A stretch of 5,056 nt of DNA from Pseudomonadota bacterium (GTDB taxonomy: Bacteria; Desulfobacterota; Anaeroferrophillalia; Anaeroferrophillales; Anaeroferrophillaceae), in assembly GCA_011042595.1 (NCBI GenBank), contig DQWO01000117.1, positions 1 to 5,056 on the forward strand. The letters are read 5' to 3'. Position numbers and translations under genes: made by a program. The notes below the pieces were generated by a model. The model was not told the origin of the DNA. It worked only from the letters and a program-made list of their open reading frames with translations, and ran no database searches. Below are positions 1 to 4,616 of the stretch, piece by piece (position 1 is the first letter of the stretch; every line of letters begins with the position of its first letter).

Positions 1-52
1 GTCCGGGAGTCACCCGATATTGCTTCCCGCCAGTTTTAACCACAGCATACAT
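1..52 (-). CDS. rplU: Ribosomal protein L21, N-terminal fragment (runs off the left edge)
   Basis: The minus strand from position 52 reads MYAVVKTGGKQYRVTPG, the characteristic N-terminus of 50S ribosomal protein L21 (family pattern MYAVI-TGGKQY-V). Only the first 17 codons of roughly 100 lie in the window. L21 binds 23S rRNA in the large subunit. The ATG is preceded by AAGGAG (63-68 on the plus strand), with 10 nt between the motif and the ATG. The gene has its own strong promoter at 197-225 and a leader of about 140 nt. In most bacteria rplU is followed by rpmA (L27) and often obgE; these would lie beyond the left edge, which is inference. It is too short to have been found by ORF length and was recognised from its motif. 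Confidence 0.93.
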   Translation of the reverse strand, partial: MYAVVKTGGKQYRVTPG

Positions 53-93
53 GAAAATCGCTCTCCTTATACAATCAATGATATACTACTACA

Positions 94-110
94 TCCAAGG
101 CTTCCTTGAA
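94..110 (-). other. Hairpin in the rplU mRNA leader
   Basis: The minus strand reads TTCAAGGAAGCCTTGGA. CAAGG pairs with CCTTG around a three-base AAG loop, and the flanks add a wobble pair and a T-A pair. It sits about 25 nt upstream of the rplU Shine-Dalgarno motif, within the inferred 5' leader. No U-tract follows it, so it is not an intrinsic terminator. An alternative pairing of the nearby AAGGC (on the AAAAAGGCC side) with GCCTT would disrupt it. A regulatory role is possible but is only inference. Confidence 0.35.
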
Positions 111-196
111 AAATGGCCTTTTTGCCCGATTACTGCCTTATACTCAAACAAAAATTCTAATTTTTCAAAACAGCCGTATGTCAACAGAGGATGTCG

Positions 197-225
197 TTTA
201 TAAGTTATTCCTTCACGGATGTCAA
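197..225 (-). promoter_or_regulatory. Strong sigma-70-type promoter for rplU
   Basis: On the minus strand a perfect -35 TTGACA (225 to 220) is followed, after exactly 17 nt, by TATAAA (202 to 197), five of six bases matching the -10 consensus. Transcription would start near 190, giving a leader of about 138 nt before rplU. The -35 begins only 16 nt after the stop codon of the LysM gene, so rplU starts a new transcription unit without a visible terminator in between. A second TTGACA lies at 184-179, with TAGAAT at 159-154 (19-nt spacing), and may be a weaker tandem promoter. Confidence 0.72.
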
Positions 226-241
226 GCAGTTTTCTCCCAAC

Positions 242-1300
242 TTACTGTGGCAAAATTTGTGAATAATCAACATTTTCACCAGCCAGCCTGACCCCGGAGC
301 TGAATGGTAGATGCAAATTGGTCACAATCCCGACCGCATAATCAGAAAATACCCGGGTAACCATAATATCAGCATACTTGTCGGTATATATTTTACTGGA
401 GGGATTACGCCAAAAGGGATTGTCACGATCATAAACAGCAAAAAGGCTGCCATTTTTTACCCCGGCATTGCTTCCCTGGTCCAAAACAACAAATGAACCA
501 AAATCCGCCAGCTTACGTTCTTTCTCAATTACCAGAACACTAACCTTGACAGAATTTAAACCTGGCTGTGGTTTAACCTTCTCCGGAAAAGCCTGGAATG
601 GTATCAAGCGATCATTAGGACCTACAGGAGACTGAGTACTCAAGAGTTCTCCCTGAAGCTTTCCATCACCATTGCCATTATCGATCCTGGCAATGGCAAT
701 CTCCTGGTACAAATGATATTTTTTCCCTTGCAGGGAAACTTTATCCACATAACGAAGAACTTTAACTTGAGTACCGGCAACAAGATTCCCCGTCTTGTCA
801 TCATAAAAAAAACGATCACCATCTACAAGCCAGTCATTTTCGCCGGTCCCTCCGGTCACCCGGGGGAAGTTGTCGTCATGTCCTGAAAAAAGAATGGGAC
901 AGAAATTATTCTTCTGAGGAATAGCCACCATTCCTGTATCCGGAACTTCCTTGACCTCGACAACCGGTTTCTTGACCGGTTTCGCGGCCGGTTCAACCTG
1001 GGATTTCTTCTTTCGGGGATAAACAATCAATTTGTTACCAGGATAAATCCAGTGAGGATCCATAATCTCAGGATTATTCCGCCACAAGTCAGGCCACTGC
1101 CAGGGGCTCAGATAAAAATGTTCAGATAAATCCCAGAGCGTATCCCCCTTTTTGACCACATAGACTTCACTTTTCCCGTTTTGTCGAATCTCACTGATAA
1201 CAGAGCTTATCGAATCATCAGCATTGGCACTCACCTGGCACACCGGAAACAGACCAACCATAAAAAAACTGGCCAGCAGCAGCATCTTGACTATCTTCAT
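242..1300 (-). CDS. Exported LysM-domain protein
   Basis: A protein of 352 residues with a Sec-type signal peptide (MKIVKMLLLASFF..., small residues VSANA before a probable cleavage near residue 27). One LysM domain follows at about residues 45-96: VYVVKKGDTLWDLS at its start and a tryptophan-rich second half (WQWPDLWRNNPEI, DPHWIYPGNKL). LysM binds peptidoglycan glycans, so the protein probably acts in the periplasm at the cell wall. A Lys/Pro/Val linker (about 97-120) leads to a C-terminal region of about 230 residues with no catalytic motif that I recognise; its DFGSFVVLDQGSNAGVKNG stretch resembles a beta-rich domain. Two adjacent ATGs are possible: 1300 is 6 nt from GGAG (1307-1310) and preferred, while 1303 is only 3 nt away. 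The gene lies 41 nt after cpoB. The specific function is unknown. Confidence 0.88.
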   Translation of the reverse strand: MKIVKMLLLASFFMVGLFPVCQVSANADDSISSVISEIRQNGKSEVYVVKKGDTLWDLSEHFYLSPWQWPDLWRNNPEIMDPHWIYPGNKLIVYPRKKKSQVEPAAKPVKKPVVEVKEVPDTGMVAIPQKNNFCPILFSGHDDNFPRVTGGTGENDWLVDGDRFFYDDKTGNLVAGTQVKVLRYVDKVSLQGKKYHLYQEIAIARIDNGNGDGKLQGELLSTQSPVGPNDRLIPFQAFPEKVKPQPGLNSVKVSVLVIEKERKLADFGSFVVLDQGSNAGVKNGSLFAVYDRDNPFWRNPSSKIYTDKYADIMVTRVFSDYAVGIVTNLHLPFSSGVRLAGENVDYSQILPQ

Positions 1301-1341
1301 CATGGGCTCCCTTCTGTTTTGCTGGCGGCGGCCAGGATTGT

Positions 1342-2058
1342 CTATAATTCTTTAAGTTTATCTCTGGCAATCGCCGCGCTATTACTATCTGGAAACTGTT
1401 CAACCAATTGTTGATAAAATCCCCTGGCTTTTCCATCAAAACCAATGGCCTGATATGACATGCCGACTTTTAGCAGGCTGCCGGACACTTTCTTACTTTT
1501 GGGATAATCCGCCAGAATACGTTTGAATTCAGTAATGGCCTGGGCGAATTCCGATAGTGAGTAGTAGTCCTCTCCCAACCAATATCGGGCATTACTAACC
1601 ATTTCATGCTTCGGGTAAGCCCGGATAAAAGCATGAAACAGATCAATAGATTTTTCAAAGTTGCCATTTTTATAATACCCGAAAGCCTGCTGATAGGTCA
1701 TCATTGCCTTATCCGCAGGCAACGTACGCGACTTCCCGCCGGCCACTGTTTTTTTGGCCGGCGTTACAGCAGAGGATTTTACTTTTCGTTTTTTCTCAGC
1801 TGATCCAGCAGCTGACCGAACCAGATGCTGGCTGTTCTTTAACGCCAGATCACGAATACCATCAACTTTCAACTGCAAATCCTGCAATTGGATTTCCAGA
1901 CTCTTCTGCTTCACCTCGTGATCCTGCAACTGCTGTTCCAGGGTGGAGATTTTACTTTGCAAGTTTTGTACCTCAGAACGTTCATCCAAAGGCATCTTGC
2001 AGGATACACCAAAGCACAAGCAGCCACACATCAAGATTACCAGTAGACGCTGCATCAT
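1342..2058 (-). CDS. cpoB: CpoB/YbgF-like cell division coordinator, probable lipoprotein
   Basis: A protein of 238 residues from the ATG chosen here, with the CpoB (YbgF) architecture. A hydrophobic signal (residues 4-18) ends in a cysteine-rich segment (C11, C13, C15, C20). A charged coiled coil runs from about 25 to 75 (heptads such as LQSKISTLEQQL). A Lys/Ala/Pro linker follows at 83-115. Three TPR-like units occupy about 119-152, 156-189 and 193-226, with YYKNGNFEKSIDLF, ARYWLGEDYYSLSEF and YPKSKKV-type repeats. In E. coli CpoB is periplasmic and links the Tol system to peptidoglycan synthesis by PBP1B. GVSC at residues 17-20 is a loose lipobox, so outer-membrane anchoring is likely but not certain. 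GAGG lies 6 nt upstream of the ATG; a GTG at 2097 that overlaps the transaldolase stop (GTGA) would add 13 residues. No tol or pal gene is in the window. Confidence 0.87.
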   Translation of the reverse strand: MMQRLLVILMCGCLCFGVSCKMPLDERSEVQNLQSKISTLEQQLQDHEVKQKSLEIQLQDLQLKVDGIRDLALKNSQHLVRSAAGSAEKKRKVKSSAVTPAKKTVAGGKSRTLPADKAMMTYQQAFGYYKNGNFEKSIDLFHAFIRAYPKHEMVSNARYWLGEDYYSLSEFAQAITEFKRILADYPKSKKVSGSLLKVGMSYQAIGFDGKARGFYQQLVEQFPDSNSAAIARDKLKEL

Positions 2059-2064
2059 TTTCAC

Positions 2065-2068
2065 CCTC
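2065..2068 (-). promoter_or_regulatory. Ribosome binding site deciding the cpoB start
   Basis: GAGG on the minus strand sits 6 nt before tandem ATG codons (2058 and 2055). This favours a compact signal peptide (MMQRLLVIL) over the upstream GTG at 2097. The GTG has only a weaker AGGA 8 nt ahead of it, although its overlap with the preceding stop codon could allow coupling. Confidence 0.55.
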
Positions 2069-2093
2069 ATCCTATGGAAAAGATTCATCCCAA

Positions 2094-2744
2094 TCACTTA
2101 GATTTTCCTGACTGCTGCCAATCAGCCATAAATCCCTCACTGCCGATATCAGTAAGTTGATACTTAGCCAGCTGCATCATGACTTTAAACGGAATGGTTG
2201 CCACATCAGCCCCCATTTCCGCTGCGGCCAGGACATGCTGCGGGTGGCGAATACTGGCTACAATGATTTTGGTCTGGTAGCCGTAATTATCAAATATCAG
2301 GGCAATTCTCTGAACCAGATCCATTCCATCAGTGGCGATATCATCCAACCGTCCTACAAATGGACTGACATATGAGGCTCCGGCTTTAGCCGCCAACAGG
2401 GCCTGCAAGGGTGAAAAAATCAAGGTCACATTGGTCTTTATTCCCTTATCGGCAAGAACCTTCACCGCCTTTAGCCCTTCTACAGTCATTGGTATTTTAA
2501 TTACAATATTGTCGCCCAGGCCGGCCAGTTTTACGGCTTCTTCAATCATCCCTTCAGCTTCAAGAGATATGACTTCCGCACTTATGGGACCGGGGACTAA
2601 ACGGCTTATTTCCACAATCATTTCAACGAAGTCACGGCCTTCTTTAGCCACCAGGCTGGGATTGGTGGTCACTCCGTCAACCAACCCATACTCACTGGCC
2701 CGTCTGATTTCCTCAAGGTTTGCCGTATCAATAAAAAATTCCAT
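2094..2744 (-). CDS. tal: Transaldolase, small TalC/FSA-type
   Basis: A protein of 216 residues, the usual length of the short transaldolase / fructose-6-phosphate aldolase (MipB/TalC) subfamily. It is a cytosolic TIM barrel that moves a dihydroxyacetone unit between sugar phosphates in the non-oxidative pentose phosphate pathway. Visible motifs are [13 protein letters not shown] with Asp6, [14 protein letters not shown] with Asn28, the Schiff-base Lys83 in [16 protein letters not shown], and SPFVGRLDD with Arg132. Two positions that separate true transaldolases from E. coli FSA (Gln59 and Tyr131 in FSA) are Glu57 and Phe129 here, which argues for transaldolase activity. The start was chosen because GGAGG (2751-2755) lies 6 nt upstream and the family begins at this Met; an upstream in-frame start would add seven unconserved residues. 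It ends in TGA just before cpoB. Confidence 0.92.
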   Translation of the reverse strand: MEFFIDTANLEEIRRASEYGLVDGVTTNPSLVAKEGRDFVEMIVEISRLVPGPISAEVISLEAEGMIEEAVKLAGLGDNIVIKIPMTVEGLKAVKVLADKGIKTNVTLIFSPLQALLAAKAGASYVSPFVGRLDDIATDGMDLVQRIALIFDNYGYQTKIIVASIRHPQHVLAAAEMGADVATIPFKVMMQLAKYQLTDIGSEGFMADWQQSGKSK

Positions 2745-2750
2745 CACTTT

Positions 2751-2755
2751 CCTCC
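2751..2755 (-). promoter_or_regulatory. Ribosome binding site fixing the transaldolase start
   Basis: A perfect GGAGG on the minus strand is placed 6 nt ahead of the ATG at 2744. It rules in the MEFFIDTAN start and argues against the longer in-frame form that would begin at 2765. Confidence 0.75.
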
Positions 2756-2784
2756 CGAATACCATTTTTCTTTAAATGTTAGAT

Positions 2785-2815
2785 TTCATACCACCAGCTT
2801 TAATTTGATTGTCAA
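2785..2815 (-). promoter_or_regulatory. Possible internal promoter ahead of the transaldolase
   Basis: In the 105-nt gap after folK the minus strand carries a perfect TTGACA (2815 to 2810). It is followed after 19 nt by TATGAA (2790 to 2785) with an extended -10 style TGG directly before it. The spacing is longer than the ideal 17 nt, so activity is uncertain. If active, it would let the transaldolase, cpoB and LysM genes be expressed apart from tatA-folK. Confidence 0.35.
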
Positions 2816-2849
2816 GAACTCATCCGCATTTTTTATTTCCGGATAAAAA

Positions 2850-3365
2850 CTACTGAATTTCCCCTGAAATGATTTCGGCAACCGGATATTCCTTTTCACC
2901 GCCATTTTCCCGGTATTTTTCCAGCAACACGGCAATATCACATCCTTTTTCCGGATGGATAAAATGCGACGCAATCTCGCAAAGAGGGTAAAGGACAAAA
3001 CCCCTCTCGGCAATGGCCGGATGGGGAATAATCAGATTATGTTGATGCAGGATAAGATGATTATAGAAGAGGATGTCAAGATCAATGGTCCGGGGTCCCC
3101 AACGAACAGTCCTGACCCGACCTAGAGAATCTTCAATACTGTGCAAAGCCTTCAGCAGTTCCAACGGGGAAAGGGCTGTTTCAAGCTCACAGGCACCATT
3201 GAAAAAGGTTCCCTGCTCAGCATACCCCACCGGTGCGGTTTCATAAAGAGATGACAGTTTGATAATTTTTGTTTCCGGAAGGGCATTAATCAGCGCCAGG
3301 GCTTTTTTTATCTGCCCGTAACGATCACCGAGATTGGCACCGAAACCAAGGTAAACCGACAACAA
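2850..3365 (-). CDS. folK: 2-amino-4-hydroxy-6-hydroxymethyldihydropteridine pyrophosphokinase (HPPK)
   Basis: A protein of 171 residues, typical for HPPK. It transfers pyrophosphate from ATP to 6-hydroxymethyl-7,8-dihydropterin, the step before dihydropteroate synthase in folate synthesis. Motifs run in order: VYLGFGANLGDR at the N-terminus, SSLYETAPVG (38-47), FFNGACELET (54-63), the signature RWGPRTIDLDILFY (88-101) with Trp89, Arg92 and the Mg-binding Asp95 and Asp97, then IPHPAIAERGF with His115 and Arg121. These numbers coincide with the E. coli enzyme. The start must be one of two consecutive TTG codons (3365 or 3362): an in-frame TGA lies immediately upstream and no ATG or GTG is available before the conserved first strand. 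It begins 3 nt after the tatA stop with no good Shine-Dalgarno motif, which suggests translational coupling. Confidence 0.95.
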   Translation of the reverse strand: MLSVYLGFGANLGDRYGQIKKALALINALPETKIIKLSSLYETAPVGYAEQGTFFNGACELETALSPLELLKALHSIEDSLGRVRTVRWGPRTIDLDILFYNHLILHQHNLIIPHPAIAERGFVLYPLCEIASHFIHPEKGCDIAVLLEKYRENGGEKEYPVAEIISGEIQ

Positions 3366-3368
3366 TCA

Positions 3369-3587
3369 CTACCCGTTGGAAGAATCAGATTTTTCTTGAG
3401 TTTCAGCTCCGCTATCATCAGCTTCCGGAGTAACATCAATTTCTTCCGGCTTTTCATTTGATGCTTTTTTAAAGTTACGGATCCCTTTTCCCAAAGCACC
3501 ACCAATTTCCGGCAGCTTTCCGGTCCCAAAGATTATCAGGATGATAACCAGAATAATAATTAACTCAGGCATTCCAATACCAAACAT
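3369..3587 (-). CDS. tatA: Twin-arginine translocase subunit TatA/TatE
   Basis: A protein of 72 residues with the full TatA plan. A short N-terminus (MFGIGMPE) precedes one membrane helix of Ile/Leu/Val (about 9-20), the conserved FGTGKLPE hinge, an amphipathic helix (about 24-42: [15 protein letters not shown]) and an acidic, disordered tail. TatA oligomers form the translocation element that passes folded proteins across the inner membrane. The start is set by AGGAG (3596-3600) 8 nt upstream; the longer in-frame reading from 3662 would run back into the tRNA gene and is rejected. tatC and tatB are not in the window, so partners must be encoded elsewhere. It lies 46 nt downstream of selC and 3 nt before folK. 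Confidence 0.94.
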   Translation of the reverse strand: MFGIGMPELIIILVIILIIFGTGKLPEIGGALGKGIRNFKKASNEKPEEIDVTPEADDSGAETQEKSDSSNG

Positions 3588-3595
3588 GAGTACTA

Positions 3596-3600
3596 CTCCT
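3596..3600 (-). promoter_or_regulatory. Ribosome binding site fixing the tatA start
   Basis: AGGAG on the minus strand lies 8 nt before the ATG at 3587. This places the start at the conserved TatA N-terminus and not at the upstream in-frame codon inside selC. Confidence 0.75.
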
Positions 3601-3633
3601 ATCACCAAACAACATAGTGGCTGGACAGAAAAT

Positions 3634-3731
3634 TGGCGGAAGTGTATGGGAATCGAACCCACCCTTCTGGGTACTAGCCAGAAACACTGGATTTGAAGTC
3701 CAGGCCGCCCACCAGTGACGGAGACACTTCC
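3634..3731 (-). tRNA. selC: tRNA-Sec (UCA anticodon), selenocysteine tRNA
   Basis: The minus strand folds as a bacterial tRNA-Sec. The 8-bp acceptor stem pairs GGAAGTGT with ACACTTCC, followed by discriminator G and an encoded CCA (3636-3634). The anticodon stem CTGGA/TCCAG encloses the loop CTTCAAA, with anticodon TCA at 3696-3694. A long variable arm has a 6-bp stem, TTCTGG/CCAGAA. The T arm is GTGGG-TTCGATT-CCCAT. The 8-bp acceptor plus 5-bp T stem (13 bp), the GGCGGCCTGGACTTCAAATCCAG-like core and the length (95 nt, 98 with CCA) match selC and exclude a serine or suppressor tRNA. This RNA is charged with serine, converted to selenocysteine by SelA, and delivered by SelB to UGA codons in selenoprotein genes. 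The organism therefore very likely makes selenoproteins. Confidence 0.96.
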
Positions 3732-3751
3732 TTAAAACTAGCATCTGCAGT

Positions 3752-3780
3752 CGTATAACAGTATTTCCGCCACAAGTCAA
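3752..3780 (-). promoter_or_regulatory. Probable sigma-70-type promoter for selC (and perhaps tatA-folK)
   Basis: On the minus strand TTGACT (3780 to 3775, five of six bases) is followed after exactly 17 nt by TATACG (3757 to 3752, four of six). Transcription would start near 3745, about 14 nt before the mature tRNA 5' end. No terminator follows selC, and no other promoter is evident in the 46 nt before tatA, so this promoter may also drive the downstream genes. Confidence 0.55.
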
Positions 3781-3892
3781 TGGAATCAGGGCTTGAAGCG
3801 GCTGTGGTTATTCATTTCAAGCTGATCTCGGTTACCCTGGCACAATCATTGACTATACCGATAGTTACACCTGTTTAAATCACTATATTCTA

Positions 3893-3920
3893 TTTGCAAT
3901 AATAGCCTTTCCCGTATAAC
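3893..3920 (+). promoter_or_regulatory. Possible promoter for yedF
   Basis: TTTGCA (3893-3898) and TATAAC (3915-3920, five of six bases of the -10) are separated by 16 nt. They would give a leader of about 65 nt containing the AGCAT/ATGCT inverted repeat. The -35 is weak, so this is a best guess. TTGACT at 3849-3854 lacks a well-spaced -10. Confidence 0.35.
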
Positions 3921-3992
3921 CTCAAGTTTAGCATTCATGCTTAGATTGCAGCAAACGCTCGAATATAAGAAAGCAATAAAAAGGACAGCATC

Positions 3993-4616
3993 ATGAAAAA
4001 ACACAGCATCAAGCTGGATATGCGCGGGAAAGCCTGTCCCCAACCGGTCATAGAAACCAAAAAAGCCCTTGATCAGCTGGAAGAAGGAATCATCACTGTA
4101 GTGCTGGATGCAGAACCTTCAGCGGTCAATGTGAGCCGGTTTGCCAGCAGCCAGGGCTGCATTGTCAATCGCGATGACGATGATTCGGGCACTATTCACC
4201 TGGAGATTGCCAAGGGATTTTCATGTACAATTCCTAGCACGCAGTCCGATTCTGGACCAGTTTCAACGTCAGCTGGACACAATAAACTGGTGGTCTATAT
4301 TAACGACCAGTATATGGGAAAAGGAAATGACAAACTGGGAAAAATCCTGATGAAGGCTTTTTTGAAAACCCTGCTGGAATTTAGCATCCGTCCACGGCAA
4401 TTGATTTTTGTCAACAGTGGAGTTTATTTAACCACCAGCGGATCCGAAGAGATTGAAACCATCAGGACCCTCGAACAGGAAGGCAGCAACATTTTTTCCT
4501 GCGGCACTTGCCTTGATTTCTATCACCTGAAAGACATGCTGGAAGTGGGACAGATGTCCAACATGTTTGAAATCACCTCCCTGCTGCTGGAAGCCGACCG
4601 GGTGGTCGTCCCATGA
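3993..4616 (+). CDS. yedF: Sulfurtransferase-like selenium metabolism protein YedF
   Basis: A protein of 207 residues with two domains. Residues 1-75 form a TusA/SirA-like domain: LDMRGKACPQPVIETKKAL carries the CPxP motif with the putative chalcogen-carrying Cys15. After a Ser/Thr/Gly linker (about 80-96), residues 98-207 form a DsrE-like domain (KLVVYINDQYMGKGNDKLG, LIFVNSGVYLTT) with a Cys170-Gly-Thr-Cys173 motif. This two-domain layout is that of the YedF family, which was named for its occurrence in selenium-using genomes; its biochemical role is not settled. Here it lies head to head with selC and overlaps a cysteine desulfurase-like gene (ATGA), which fits a role in relaying persulfide or perselenide. 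AAGGA lies 7 nt before the ATG. No in-frame UGA interrupts it, so this copy is not a selenoprotein. Confidence 0.9.
   Translation: MKKHSIKLDMRGKACPQPVIETKKALDQLEEGIITVVLDAEPSAVNVSRFASSQGCIVNRDDDDSGTIHLEIAKGFSCTIPSTQSDSGPVSTSAGHNKLVVYINDQYMGKGNDKLGKILMKAFLKTLLEFSIRPRQLIFVNSGVYLTTSGSEEIETIRTLEQEGSNIFSCGTCLDFYHLKDMLEVGQMSNMFEITSLLLEADRVVVP

Larger units (their letters stand above)
3732..3992. other. Divergent intergenic region between selC and yedF
   Basis: A 261-nt AT-rich region with no credible gene. It holds the selC promoter on the minus strand (3752-3780) and a possible yedF promoter on the plus strand. Two small inverted repeats are visible: ACTAT-ACCG-ATAGT (3852-3865) and AGCAT-TC-ATGCT (3930-3941). 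A short TTGC-A-GCAA palindrome follows at 3946-3954. Any of these could be an operator, but they are short enough to occur by chance. The yedF start has AAGGA at 3981-3985, 7 nt before its ATG. Confidence 0.6.

Noticed and set aside
1704..2775. Plus-strand open frames (135 and 147 codons) over cpoB and the transaldolase
   Set aside because: They mirror strongly conserved genes on the other strand and have no recognisable domain.
2822..2845. ATCCG/CGGAT inverted repeat after folK as an intrinsic terminator
   Set aside because: The stem is only 5 bp with a loop of more than ten bases, and no T-tract follows on the minus strand.
3366..3368. The TGA directly before folK as a possible selenocysteine codon, given selC nearby
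   Set aside because: The frame upstream of it has no conserved coding sequence and HPPK proteins begin at the following strand, so it is simply a stop that delimits the start.
3588..3633. Terminator between selC and tatA
   Set aside because: No stable stem or T-run could be found in this stretch on the minus strand.
3634..3731. Integration site: tRNA genes, including selC, are common island insertion points
   Set aside because: There is no integrase gene, no direct repeat of the tRNA 3' end and no mobile-element gene nearby in the window.
4614..4616. Readthrough of the yedF TGA stop as selenocysteine
   Set aside because: The continuation in that frame overlaps the desulfurase start, reads as unconserved sequence and soon stops; the ATGA overlap is an ordinary coupled junction.
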